Below are positions 17,213 to 26,265 of a stretch of 63,440 bases of DNA, one piece after another. Below the pieces are notes generated by a model that saw nothing but the letters and a program-made list of their open reading frames with translations, was not told the DNA's origin and did no database searches. The translations under genes were made by a program, and so were the position numbers. Position 1 is the first letter of the stretch. Every line of letters begins with the position of its first letter. Origin of the DNA: Akkermansiaceae bacterium (GTDB lineage: Bacteria > Verrucomicrobiota > Verrucomicrobiia > Verrucomicrobiales > Akkermansiaceae); the NCBI GenBank assembly GCA_903878115.1, contig CAIRGO010000195.1:1-63440 (forward strand), given 5' to 3'.

Positions 17213-19531
17213 ATGTCAGAACCTATTTCCTCTCCTTCCGCCGATACCGCAAAGCACATCGCCCTCATTGCCCAAGAAAGCAACATTTCCGTTCATAGCG
17301 TAGCAGCTACTGCCAAACTCATTGCTGAGGGAGCCACCGTTCCCTTCATTGCTCGTTACCGAAAAGAAGCCACAGGTGAACTTGATGAGGTGCAAATTAC
17401 CACCATCCGCGATTCTATGTTGCGCTTAGTTGATCTCGATTCTCGCCGCACTGCGATCATTAAGTCGCTCGAAGAAAGAAATCTACTCACTCCTGAATTA
17501 CAGAAAAAAATTCTGCAATGCGCGACGATGACTTCCCTAGAGGATGTTTTTGCTCCATTTCGCCCAAAACGTCAAACCCGCGCCACGAAAGCAAAAGAAC
17601 GAGGTTTAGATGGGCTCGCTACATTTCTGTTAGAAAATCAAGGGGCGCATCAAGTCGAAACGGAAGCCGAGAAATACGTCGATCCAGCGAAAGAAGTCAC
17701 CACCGCCAGCGAGGCTCTGGCTGGAGCTCGCGATATTATTGCTGAAATCGTCGCCGATGAGCCAGCGTTGCGTGGTTCTGTACGTAAGCTTTATGAGGCG
17801 GAGGCGATCATTTCTTCAAAAATTATGTATGGCAAAGAAGAGGATGCAGATGCAGCGAAGTTCCGCGATTACTTTGATTGGTCAGAGCCATTGCGCTCCA
17901 TTCCTTCGCATCGTTTATTAGCGATTCGACGCGGTGAAAAAGATGGATTTCTCCTGATGCGTGTCGAAATTCCGTTAGAAAGAATCACAGGTGCAGGTAA
18001 TCCACTTTTTGTCACGGGACACGGAGCCGCTGCGGAGCAGGTGCGTCTTGCAGTGGAAGATGGCTGCAAGCGTTTGCTGATGCCATCGATGGAAACAGAA
18101 ATGCGCTTGCAATCGAAAAAAATTGCGGATGCTACGGCGATTCAAGTCTTTGCAGATAATATGCGTGAGTTATTGTTAGCTTCGCCGCTGGGACAAAAGC
18201 GCATTATCGCGATCGACCCAGGTTTCCGCACTGGCTGTAAAACAGTAGTATTAGACGCGACCGGCACTCTTCTTCATCACACGGTGCTGCAGATCACCGC
18301 TGGATCAAATACGCAACAATACGAATCTGCCAAAGAGCTGCTCACGCTGATTGCGAAATACAAAATCGAAGCGATCGCCATCGGTAACGGCACAGCTTCG
18401 CGCGAGTCAGAATTATTTTGTCGAAAACTCAATTTGCCGTCATCTATCGCGATTGTGATGGTCAATGAGGCTGGCGCTTCTATTTACTCAGCCTCTGATG
18501 TGGCGCGTGAGAAATTTCCTGATCTTGATCTAACAGTTCGTGGTGCCATTAGTATCGGTCGACGTTTGATGGATCCCTTGGCCGAGTTGGTGAAAATTGA
18601 CCCCAAAGCCATCGGCGTCGGACAGTATCAGCACGATGTTGATCAGCGCGCGCTCAAAGCGGCGCTTGATGACACCGTTGTAAGTGCGGTGAACGCCGTT
18701 GGCGTGGAGCTGAATACAGCATCGAAGGAATTGTTGCAATACGTCTCTGGCCTCAACCGAGCACTGGCGGAAAACATCGTGGCGCATCGTACGGCAAATG
18801 GTCCATTCACCTCGCGCGAAGCCTTAAAGAAAGTGCCACGCTTGGGCGATAAAGCATTCGAGCAAGCCGCAGGTTTCCTGCGTGTTGCTGATGGACAACA
18901 TCCGTTAGATTCATCTGCCGTTCACCCAGAGCGTTACGCCGTGGTGGAAAAAATGGCAAATGATCTCGGTTGCACATTGCACGAATTACTAACAAAACCG
19001 GAACTGCGGCAGCGCATCAAAGCGGAAAAATATGTCACGAGTGAAGTGGGGCTTCCTACCTTGCGCGACATCATCGATGAGCTTGCCAAGCCAGGACGTG
19101 ACCCAAGGAAACAATTCGAGCTATTTTCATTTGCTGAAGGAGTAGAGAAAACATCCGATTTAAAAGTAGGAATGAAACTCCCCGGCATTGTTACGAATGT
19201 TACTGCGTTTGGTGCCTTTGTTGACATTGGCGTGCATCAAGATGGCTTGGTGCATGTTAGTCAACTCAGCGATACTTTCGTTAGAGATGCGAGTGAAGTT
19301 GTCAAAGTGGGACAAAAAGTACAGGTCACCGTTACCGAAGTTGATCTTGAGCGCAAACGCATCGCGCTAAGTATGAAAAGCAAACCAGACATGGAGCGCC
19401 GAAGTGGTGGTGGCAACAGTGAGCGCGGCGGAGGTGGTAATCCACAACAACGACGCGATTCTCGTCCTGCGCAACCTGCCGCTGGCAATGACTGGTTTAG
19501 CCAAGCGATGCAACAGGGTAAGAAGAAGTAG
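17213..19531 (+). CDS. tex: Tex family RNA-binding transcription accessory protein
   Basis: 772 residues from ATG 17213, chosen over 17174 because it opens MSEPISS and lies outside uvrA. In order: N-terminal helical Tex domain with VPFIARYRKEATGELDE, YqgF/RNase H-like domain (about 320-450, IIAIDPGFRTGCKTVVLD), helix-hairpin-helix motifs (LKKVPRLGDKAFEQAAGFLR), and an S1 RNA-binding domain (about 645-715, GMKLPGIVTNVTAFGAFVD). The last 50 residues form an Arg/Gly-rich tail (RRSGGG, RGGGG) that is not always present in Tex. It binds nucleic acids and is linked to transcription and RNA decay. Confidence 0.93.
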   Translation: MSEPISSPSADTAKHIALIAQESNISVHSVAATAKLIAEGATVPFIARYRKEATGELDEVQITTIRDSMLRLVDLDSRRTAIIKSLEERNLLTPELQKKILQCATMTSLEDVFAPFRPKRQTRATKAKERGLDGLATFLLENQGAHQVETEAEKYVDPAKEVTTASEALAGARDIIAEIVADEPALRGSVRKLYEAEAIISSKIMYGKEEDADAAKFRDYFDWSEPLRSIPSHRLLAIRRGEKDGFLLMRVEIPLERITGAGNPLFVTGHGAAAEQVRLAVEDGCKRLLMPSMETEMRLQSKKIADATAIQVFADNMRELLLASPLGQKRIIAIDPGFRTGCKTVVLDATGTLLHHTVLQITAGSNTQQYESAKELLTLIAKYKIEAIAIGNGTASRESELFCRKLNLPSSIAIVMVNEAGASIYSASDVAREKFPDLDLTVRGAISIGRRLMDPLAELVKIDPKAIGVGQYQHDVDQRALKAALDDTVVSAVNAVGVELNTASKELLQYVSGLNRALAENIVAHRTANGPFTSREALKKVPRLGDKAFEQAAGFLRVADGQHPLDSSAVHPERYAVVEKMANDLGCTLHELLTKPELRQRIKAEKYVTSEVGLPTLRDIIDELAKPGRDPRKQFELFSFAEGVEKTSDLKVGMKLPGIVTNVTAFGAFVDIGVHQDGLVHVSQLSDTFVRDASEVVKVGQKVQVTVTEVDLERKRIALSMKSKPDMERRSGGGNSERGGGGNPQQRRDSRPAQPAAGNDWFSQAMQQGKKK

Positions 19532-19551
19532 ATTTTTTGTCATTCATTTGC

Positions 19552-19580
19552 TTGACCTGTGATCGGCAGTTGATTATCAT
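19552..19580 (+). promoter_or_regulatory. Predicted sigma70-like promoter
   Basis: TTGACC (19552-19557), a 17-base spacer and TATCAT (19575-19580). A start near 19587 would leave about 13 untranslated bases before the ATG at 19601. It would drive the dehydrogenase and probably the sugar kinase. Confidence 0.5.
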
Positions 19581-19600
19581 CTGTCATACAAATTGTCATC

Positions 19601-20575
19601 ATGCGCATTTTACTCACTACATGTAGTTTTCAAGATACCCCGGGACCTCATCATCAGTTGCTTGCAGCGCAGGGATATGAAGTCGTTTGTGAACGTGGTC
19701 CGCTTTCTGAGGCGAGGATGTTAGAATTGGCGGGTGACTTTGATGCGTTTCTCTGCGGAGATGATACGATCACCCGCGCTGTGTTAGATCGCAGCGGCCC
19801 GCGATTGAAGGTGATTTCTAAGTACGGCATTGGTCTTGATAAAATTGATCTTGCCGCCACTAAGGAAAAAAAGATTCCAGTGATGTTTACTCCGGGTGTG
19901 AATCATACGACGGTGGCAGAGCATACTTTTTGTTTATTGCTGGCTTTAGTCAAAAATCTTATTCCTAGTGTAGAGGCTACTCGCAAGGGTGAGTGGCTGC
20001 GTCTTACGGGACATGAGTTATGGCAAAAGAAAATCGGAGTCATTGGACTCGGGCGCATTGGTCAAGAAGTGATCATCCGCGCGAAAGCCTTCGGCATGGA
20101 AGTTCACGGGCAAGGAAATTTTTGGCCGACTGAATTTTGCGAACAGTATGGCGTGATTCGACATGAGACAGCGGATTCCATTTTTGGCGCATGTGATATC
20201 ATCAGTCCTCACACCAAGCTAACGGCCGAGACCAAGCACTTGATCAATCGTCATCGTCTGGCGCTGATGCCAAAGGGTGCAGTGATCGTTAATACTGGAC
20301 GAGGGGAACTAGCGGATGCTTCTGCGATCATTGAGGCATTAGACTCCGGTCACCTAGCGGGCTATGCGACTGATGTGATGGAGCAAGAACCACCTGTCGC
20401 AGATGATCCACTGTTACGCCATCCTAAGGCGATCGTAACGGCGCACGTAGGTTCACGCACTTTTGAAAGTGTTCCCCGTCAAGCGATGAAGTCGCTGAAT
20501 AATTTGATCAATTTTCTGAATGGTTCTGGCGAGGTGTTTTGCGCGAATGGAGTGGTGCCTTCTGCTGAATCGTGA
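19601..20575 (+). CDS. D-isomer-specific 2-hydroxyacid dehydrogenase
   Basis: 324 residues. The NAD-binding domain has IGVIGLGRIGQEVI (GxGxxG, about 145-158). The catalytic residues are all visible: R in VNTGRGELAD, E in MEQEPP, and H in VTAHVGS. The N-terminal part (DFDAFLCGDDTITRAVLD, YGIGLDKIDL) resembles phosphoglycerate dehydrogenase-like proteins. It lacks the C-terminal ACT domain of long SerA proteins. Whether it acts on 3-phosphoglycerate or another hydroxyacid is open. The next gene is a PfkB kinase of the 2-keto-3-deoxygluconate type, 19 bases away, so a sugar-acid pathway is more likely than serine synthesis. Confidence 0.85.
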   Translation: MRILLTTCSFQDTPGPHHQLLAAQGYEVVCERGPLSEARMLELAGDFDAFLCGDDTITRAVLDRSGPRLKVISKYGIGLDKIDLAATKEKKIPVMFTPGVNHTTVAEHTFCLLLALVKNLIPSVEATRKGEWLRLTGHELWQKKIGVIGLGRIGQEVIIRAKAFGMEVHGQGNFWPTEFCEQYGVIRHETADSIFGACDIISPHTKLTAETKHLINRHRLALMPKGAVIVNTGRGELADASAIIEALDSGHLAGYATDVMEQEPPVADDPLLRHPKAIVTAHVGSRTFESVPRQAMKSLNNLINFLNGSGEVFCANGVVPSAES

Positions 20576-20594
20576 CTTTTTCTAAATAACTATT

Positions 20595-21692
20595 ATGAGT
20601 CTAGTAATTAAGCCAGCCAGTGAATGTGCCTATGATATTTTATCCTTAGGTGAAATTATGTTACGTCTCGATCCCGGTGATGGTCGCGTGCGTACTACTC
20701 GTCAATTCCAAGCATGGGAGGGCGGCGGCGAATACAATGTGGCCCGTGGCATGCGTCGTTGCTTTGGCAAACGTGCTGCGGTGGTGACGGCATTTGCGGA
20801 AAATGATGTTGGTCGATTAATCGAAGATTTCATCATGCAGGGTGGTGTCGATACCCGTTTCATTCAGTGGAAAAAATTTGATGGAATTGGTCGTGATGTG
20901 CGCAATGGATTAAACTTTACCGAGCGCGGTTTTGGTGTGCGCGGTGCAAAAGGAACGAGTGATCGTGGCAATACGGCGGCAAGTCAGATGAAACCCGGCG
21001 ATATTGATTGGGATGAGATTTTTGGCAAACATGGCGTCCGCTGGTTTCATACCGGTGGGATTTTTGCGGCTCTATCAGAAACCACTGCGGCAGTGGTGTT
21101 AGAGGCCTGCAAAAAAGCCAAGCAATACGGTACGATTGTATCGTATGATTTGAACTATCGTCCCAGCTTATGGAAATCCATCGGCGGACAAGCAAAAGCT
21201 CAAGAGGTCAATCGCGAGATCGCCCGCTATGTTGATGTGATGATCGGTAATGAAGAAGACTTTACCGCAAGTCTTGGTTTTGAAGTGGAAGGCGTAAGTG
21301 AACATATCACGGGGATCAACGTGGATCATTTCAAAAATATGATCAATCGAGTGGTTGCTGATTTCACGAACTTCCAAGTAGTTGCCACCACGTTGCGTGA
21401 TGTTCATAGCGCTACGATCAATGACTGGGCGGCGATTTGCTGGCATGATGGGAAATTTTATGAATCCATTCAACGCCCGAAAATGGAAATTTACGACCGT
21501 GTAGGTGGTGGTGATTCATTTGCCAGTGGTCTTGCCTATGGCTTCCTTGAGTTCAATAATGCTGGATTGGCGGTCGATTACGGAGCCGCTCACGGTGCTC
21601 TTGCGATGACTACGCCTGGTGATACCTCGATGGCGACTGCTGACGAAGTGAAAAAATTAGTTGGCGGTGGCTCTGCCCGAGTCGATCGGTAA
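20595..21692 (+). CDS. PfkB-family sugar kinase, probably 2-dehydro-3-deoxygluconokinase
   Basis: 365 residues. PfkB signatures: DILSLGEIMLRLDPGDGRVR, WEGGGEYNVARGMRRCFG near the substrate site, VSYDLNYRPSLWKS, and GGGDSFASGLAYGFLE with the catalytic aspartate. The last ATP-binding part is TTPGDTSMATADEV. It phosphorylates a sugar or sugar acid; the N-terminal GGGEYNVARG and DLNYRPSLW features favour KDG kinase. It follows the dehydrogenase in the same direction (19 bases), so both could process a hexuronate breakdown product. KDG kinase versus fructokinase is not proven. Confidence 0.8.
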   Translation: MSLVIKPASECAYDILSLGEIMLRLDPGDGRVRTTRQFQAWEGGGEYNVARGMRRCFGKRAAVVTAFAENDVGRLIEDFIMQGGVDTRFIQWKKFDGIGRDVRNGLNFTERGFGVRGAKGTSDRGNTAASQMKPGDIDWDEIFGKHGVRWFHTGGIFAALSETTAAVVLEACKKAKQYGTIVSYDLNYRPSLWKSIGGQAKAQEVNREIARYVDVMIGNEEDFTASLGFEVEGVSEHITGINVDHFKNMINRVVADFTNFQVVATTLRDVHSATINDWAAICWHDGKFYESIQRPKMEIYDRVGGGDSFASGLAYGFLEFNNAGLAVDYGAAHGALAMTTPGDTSMATADEVKKLVGGGSARVDR

Positions 21693-21703
21693 CTTGCGAT
21701 TTT

Positions 21704-22255
21704 ATGCAGCTAAAACAAGTGAGCGGAAGCATCTTTTTACGATGCGCGTTTACTTGTTTTAGTTTGTTTTCGTTGGAGGCCGAAGAAAATTCTAACACAA
21801 AGCTTGAGCCTTTTGAGTTGTCGTGTAAAGAGCCCGGGACGGTGACGATTTCCTCTGAGGGGAATCAAGCCACAATGTTGATCCGCGGTGGACGAGGCAT
21901 AGGCCGCGCGACGATACAAGCAGCGAATAAGAAATTTCCTACGAAAGTCATCCTGCGCTACCAGCTTAAGGGCTTGGAGAATTTGGTTCTAACAAAAGGC
22001 GAGGTAAAGCTCACAGCATCAGTTTCGAGTTCTGGTGATCATCCTAGATCGCTACTGTTAACTCGCGCTGGCAAAGAACAAGCAGCGTTGACGAAGGAAA
22101 GCCAATTCTGGATGACGATCAGCATCTATGATTCTGAGCATAAATTGATCGATACTCTGCCCTCTCAAGATGGCTATTTTCAAATGATCATTCCCCAAGC
22201 GCTGCTACAAGGTGAAAATCCGTTAGAAATCGAATGGATTGATTTTTATCGGTAA
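21704..22255 (+). CDS. Secreted protein of unknown function
   Basis: 183 residues with a signal peptide (about 1-26, ending SLFSLEAEE). I recognise no catalytic motif. The mature part looks beta-rich, with TVTISSEGNQATMLIRGGRG and LENLVLTKGEVKLTASVSS stretches. It starts 11 bases after the sugar kinase and ends one base before the GH30 pseudogene, which is convergent. Co-transcription with the kinase is likely. Confidence 0.6.
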   Translation: MQLKQVSGSIFLRCAFTCFSLFSLEAEENSNTKLEPFELSCKEPGTVTISSEGNQATMLIRGGRGIGRATIQAANKKFPTKVILRYQLKGLENLVLTKGEVKLTASVSSSGDHPRSLLLTRAGKEQAALTKESQFWMTISIYDSEHKLIDTLPSQDGYFQMIIPQALLQGENPLEIEWIDFYR

Positions 22256-22256
22256 T

Positions 22257-23693
22257 TTATGGCCTAACCCATTCCCACGTATTCAGTGATCTCGGTGGTA
22301 GCGGCAGGGGAGACGGAGTAATTGGAACTTCAGCCAAGGCGTTGCAGTCTTCAGTGGCAGAAGTTCGCCAGTGCTTGGCGTTGACCTTGGAGAAATCTTG
22401 TCAGACATCAATGCGGAGAGACGCCTCGCGGTCTTACACATTGACAACATGAGCGACGAGTCGTTTGCCATCGGTAGAAAGGAACGCGGCTGCTTTTACA
22501 CCTGGTTTGGAAACGCCGGTCGCATGATCACCTGAAATTTCGCATTTGATCACGCGCATTCCTGGAACGAGAACCGAGCACCATTGACGGTAACCATAAT
22601 AGATACGTGTTTTGTGAAAACTTTTCCTCCAATCGACATGGATTAAAGCCTCTCCGCCATCGCGCGGCGGATAAACCCAATCATAGGCCATCCACACGTT
22701 CGCTCCTTGGTTGAATGCCTCGGTCATAGCGAGCCAGTATTCGCCTGCAGAGTTGAGGAGATCGACTGACGAATCCTTGCCGTTGACGCACCACTCGGTA
22801 ATCCACAAAGGTCTTTTTCCAGCAGCTTTGCGTAGATTGGCGATGCGCTCACCGCGACGGTCGTAGTCGTGGCTGCGGATGATGGCAATCGCACCTGGAG
22901 AAACGTGGTCCGCTTGCGGGATCCAACGCGCCGCGGAATCGACGGCACTTAGTGTTTTAGGTCCCACGAGTTTCACACGCGGCACTTCGGGATGAATCCT
23001 AGCCATGTTATCTAAGTAAGAAGAAACTTTTCCGATCAAGGCAGCATGGCTTTCTGGGGTGAGACAGTATCCGGGTTGATCATGTGACCAGTCAGGCTAA
23101 TTGGCGATGCTGAGGTATTCAACGTTGTATCCTGCTTTTTGCATGCGAGCGAGAAAGGCCCAGCAGAACTCGGTAAGTTCAATTTCTGCGCCAGGTTTAA
23201 TGGTAGCATGGGACTTGCCGCCGGCAGTTTCGGCCCCGTTAGTTTTCATCCATGCGGGCGGAGTATAGAGTGTGGCGTGAAAATGAATTTGTGGATTGCG
23301 TTCACGTGCGGCTTTGCAAATGGCGATGGTGTGATCGGTGTAGGCGAAGTTTTTGAGATCAAAGTCAGGTATTTGTGGCTCCGCGTTGTCGTTGACTGGT
23401 TCATGATTGTGGCGGATCATGAGTTGAAGAAAATTGGTGCGCACGTCGCGGCACATCGCGTCGTAAAGCGCGCTTTGTTCCGATTGTTTTTTAGTGGTCG
23501 CAAGACTTGTGATATGAGCTTCGTAAAAAATCGCCCCGCAGCCTATTCCTTGGAATTCCTGTTGCGGTTGGTTGGGATCTATTTTTAACAATGTTTCCGC
23601 ATTGATCGATCCGATACCAAAGCCAACGAACAACAGTGCTCGCAGGTTAGCCAAACATGAATGAATGATTTTTTGCAGGTGCTGTTTAGACAT
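22257..23693 (-). pseudogene. GH30 glycoside hydrolase pseudogene, three in-frame stops
   Basis: A single reading frame of 479 codons runs the whole length with no frameshift but three internal stops: TAG at codon 199 (23097-23099), TAA at codon 420 (22434-22436) and TGA at codon 431 (22401-22403). A signal peptide starts at 23693. GH30 features are QEFQGIGCGAIFYE, LRIG-like QLMIRHNHEP, and TPPAWMKTNG. The first stop falls at the E of the expected NEP motif: the frame reads LSIAN-stop-PDWSHDQPGY. That glutamate is the acid/base residue of clan GH-A. The nucleophile remains as E300 in PLWITEW. The C-terminal KVNAKHWRTSATEDC and LPPRSLNTWEW fit the family's beta-sandwich end. It would have hydrolysed a beta-linked glycan, but no functional product is expected. 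Confidence 0.85.
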
Positions 23694-23738
23694 GGTTAGT
23701 GCGTGTTTAGCAGCTGACAATACACAGGCAGGCGGTGT

Positions 23739-25142
23739 TTAGCGAGCTGCCACTAAGTCATAGCCGCGCCAATCTTTGATCGTGACTTCGGCGAAACTTC
23801 CTACGGGAATGTCATCCGGCACATGCACGGAACCATCGATCTCAGGTGCATCCCATTCAGTGCGAGCTACGCCAGGTTGCTCGACTAATACTTTCACAGC
23901 CTTGCCTACTTGCTCTTGATTAACCTCGCTGGCAATACGTTGCAGCGCTTGCATCGAACGGCTCCAGCGCGATTTTTTGGTTGCGTGATGAATGTGTCCA
24001 TCCATTTTGTTAGCGCGTGTGCCTTCTTCTTTCGAGTAGGAAAATACGCCAGCTCGTTCGAAGCGGAATTCTTCGATGAATTCTAACAACTCGGTGAAAT
24101 CTTCTTCAGTTTCGCCAGGAAAGCCGACGATGAAAGTGGTGCGAATGCCAAGATTTGGAATCCCTTTTCTCATGCGGCGCAGTAAGTCGCGGATGTAATC
24201 GCCCGAGGTGACACGTTTCATGGCTGTGAGCATGCGGTCGGAAATGTGTTGCAATGGGATGTCCACATATTTGGCGACTTTATCACACTGCGCGATGGTT
24301 TCGATCAATTCATCACTCCAGTGAGCAGGATGAGTGTAGAGTAGGCGGACCCAAAAATCCCCGGGGATTTCGTTGAGTTCGCGCAGCAATGAAGCGAGCG
24401 AGTGCCCTTTACTCGAATCGACGGGTGAGTTTGGCTTTGGACGCGTTTCATCCCAAAGATCCATGCCAAAGTAAGTGGTATCTTGTGAAATGAGATTGAT
24501 TTCTTTTACTCCAGACGCCACGAGTGCTTTTACTTCCTGCACGACTGAATCTTGGGTGCGCGAGCGATGGCGTCCACGAATTTGTGGAATAATGCAGAAA
24601 GTGCAGGTGTGATTGCAGCCCTCAGCAATTTTCACATAGGCAAAATGGTCTGGTGTCAGACGCATGCGTGGTGTCGAATAATCGGGAATGTACTGTGGTT
24701 TGAGCGTAACGAAATCTCGCGGATCATCGGTGGCAGATGGTCCTTCGGTTTTCTGCACTTCAGCATCGTTTTTCTTACCTAACAAATTCTCAATGATCGG
24801 CCCCACTTTAGTGATTTGGTCCAGACCAATAAAGGCATCTACCTCCGGCATGATTCCAGGCAAGTCTTTGGCAAAACGCTGTGATAGACAGCCAGCCACA
24901 ATGATTTTTTGACGCGAACGCTCTTCATTTTCTGCCCGATCTTTGACTGCTTCAAAAATCGCATTGACCGACTCTGTTTTCGCCATGTCGATGAACGAGC
25001 ATGTATTAATGATAAGTACATCAGCGAGTTCCGCATCAGGCGTCAGCAACATGCCTGATTGCGCCAGATGCCCGATCATTACCTCGGAATCGATGAGATT
25101 TTTTGCGCAGCCTAGAGAAATGAGTCCAACAGTCGTTTGCAT
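23739..25142 (-). CDS. rimO: Ribosomal protein uS12 methylthiotransferase RimO
   Basis: 467 residues from ATG 25142, where VGLISLGCAKNLIDSE begins the MTTase domain; a start at 25226 would add 28 unrelated residues. Cysteines for the auxiliary Fe-S cluster sit in SLGCAKN, NTCSF and VAGCLSQR. The radical SAM cluster motif is CNHTCTFC (CxxxCxxC). The RimO feature IPQIRGRHRSR follows. A TRAM domain forms the end (VLVEQPGVARTEWDAPEIDG). It methylthiolates Asp of S12. MiaB is excluded by the GRHRSR region and TRAM sequence. Confidence 0.92.
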   Translation of the reverse strand: MQTTVGLISLGCAKNLIDSEVMIGHLAQSGMLLTPDAELADVLIINTCSFIDMAKTESVNAIFEAVKDRAENEERSRQKIIVAGCLSQRFAKDLPGIMPEVDAFIGLDQITKVGPIIENLLGKKNDAEVQKTEGPSATDDPRDFVTLKPQYIPDYSTPRMRLTPDHFAYVKIAEGCNHTCTFCIIPQIRGRHRSRTQDSVVQEVKALVASGVKEINLISQDTTYFGMDLWDETRPKPNSPVDSSKGHSLASLLRELNEIPGDFWVRLLYTHPAHWSDELIETIAQCDKVAKYVDIPLQHISDRMLTAMKRVTSGDYIRDLLRRMRKGIPNLGIRTTFIVGFPGETEEDFTELLEFIEEFRFERAGVFSYSKEEGTRANKMDGHIHHATKKSRWSRSMQALQRIASEVNQEQVGKAVKVLVEQPGVARTEWDAPEIDGSVHVPDDIPVGSFAEVTIKDWRGYDLVAAR

Positions 25143-25191
25143 AGTGGGTGGGTATGATACATGAAATGAATCAGAATGAGAAACAGAAAAT

Positions 25192-25235
25192 AAAAAAAAC
25201 GGGCAAATATGCCGAAAAACCAGCAAATTTGCCCG
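25192..25235 (-). terminator. Rho-independent terminator after azurin
   Basis: Reading leftward, CGGGCAAAT pairs with ATTTGCCCG (25200-25208 with 25227-25235), extended by a short TGC-type stem, and is followed at once by eight T on the minus strand (A-run 25192-25199). It should end azurin transcription 23 bases after its stop codon and separate it from rimO. Confidence 0.8.
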
Positions 25236-25257
25236 ATATGAAATGGTATAACGATGA

Positions 25258-25707
25258 TTATTTCACCGTTATGGTGCCATTCATCACTCCGAAGTGTCCT
25301 GGGAATGTGCAGATGAAAGGATAAACACCAGCTTCGGTGGGGGTGAATTTGATGGTTTCAGATTCGCCTGGGCCTAGGACTTTGGTGTGAGCGCTCACGG
25401 CAGCTTTAACTTCCGCATCCTCTGAAACATAATCAGTGGCTTTTGCGGTCATGCATTTCATGGCGATGGTAGGAGCAACGGTGCCTGCCTTCAAGATGAC
25501 CAGATTGTGGCCCATAGCTTCCTTAGGTAGTTTGCCAATGTGCTTGAAGGTAATTTCCATTGTCTCTCCTACTTTTCCTTCGAGTACTTTGGTGCTAAAC
25601 TGCATTTGGTCGTTTCCAGTGACTTCGACTTTTACAGGGTCGGCAGCAGAAACGAAGCCAGTGAAAGGTAGGGCGAATAGTGCGGCGGATAGTGCAAATT
25701 GTTTCAT
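25258..25707 (-). CDS. Azurin-type blue copper protein
   Basis: 149 residues from ATG 25707 with a signal peptide ending FVSAADP. It has the type 1 copper site: a histidine in MGHNLVILK and the C, H and M of CTFPGHFGVMNG. Azurin also uses a backbone oxygen of the Gly before the first His, here G. It is a periplasmic electron carrier. The first disulfide of classical azurins is not obvious since only KCMTAK and CTFPGH cysteines are seen. A strong terminator follows. No oxidase or denitrification gene is adjacent, so the redox partner is unknown. Confidence 0.9.
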   Translation of the reverse strand: MKQFALSAALFALPFTGFVSAADPVKVEVTGNDQMQFSTKVLEGKVGETMEITFKHIGKLPKEAMGHNLVILKAGTVAPTIAMKCMTAKATDYVSEDAEVKAAVSAHTKVLGPGESETIKFTPTEAGVYPFICTFPGHFGVMNGTITVK

Positions 25708-25850
25708 ATTTTGTAATTTGATACGCCGATAAAATGCATGAGCTCTGAGAAAATGCAAACAAATCAGCACAAATTTTTACATTTTTTCCACAACGTGGGG
25801 GTAGGGTAAGTCTCCACTAATATTATTGTCACAGGATCGTTATTATTGGT

Positions 25851-26219
25851 ATGATAACAATTGTGAGTGAGAAAAAGCCAGAGATTGAAGCGCCAACGGA
25901 CGAACAGCGCGCCTTTGCAGCGCAGCAGCAGATCCGCGATGTGATTTCCCGAAATGGTGATCGCAAGAAGGCCAGGAAGATTGCTGAAAAGTTAATTCCG
26001 GGGCGCGAGGGGCAATGGGACGCACTTAGACAAGGTGGCAAACAAGCTCAGACCTTAGAGCAGCGACGTAGGCGGACGCGGGTCATCATCGGACTTTCCC
26101 TTATGTTTCTCTCGCTTGGCGGATTATTATTGCCGCACTATTTGCCACAAGTTTCAATGTTGGTGGCCCTAGCGCCCTTTACCATAGGCATCTACTATTT
26201 CACTAAGGGGATTGAATGA
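25851..26219 (+). CDS. Small membrane protein, unknown function
   Basis: 122 residues from ATG 25851, or 118 from GTG 25863. The hydrophilic N-terminus is charged and probably alpha-helical (TDEQRAFAAQQQIRDVI), ending in RRRRTR. Two hydrophobic segments follow (about 78-92 and 95-116). A TATTAT box lies only four bases before the ATG, which would put the transcription start inside the codon region and favours the GTG. No family is recognised. Confidence 0.5.
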   Translation: MITIVSEKKPEIEAPTDEQRAFAAQQQIRDVISRNGDRKKARKIAEKLIPGREGQWDALRQGGKQAQTLEQRRRRTRVIIGLSLMFLSLGGLLLPHYLPQVSMLVALAPFTIGIYYFTKGIE

Positions 26220-26265
26220 AACAGGCCAGAACATGTTGGCGTGCTAGCTCAGAACAGTGGCACGT

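Noticed and set aside
23097-23099. TAG in the GH30 gene as a recoded pyrrolysine or selenocysteine-type codon
   Set aside because: Two further, different stop codons lie in the same frame, so decay is the simpler reading.
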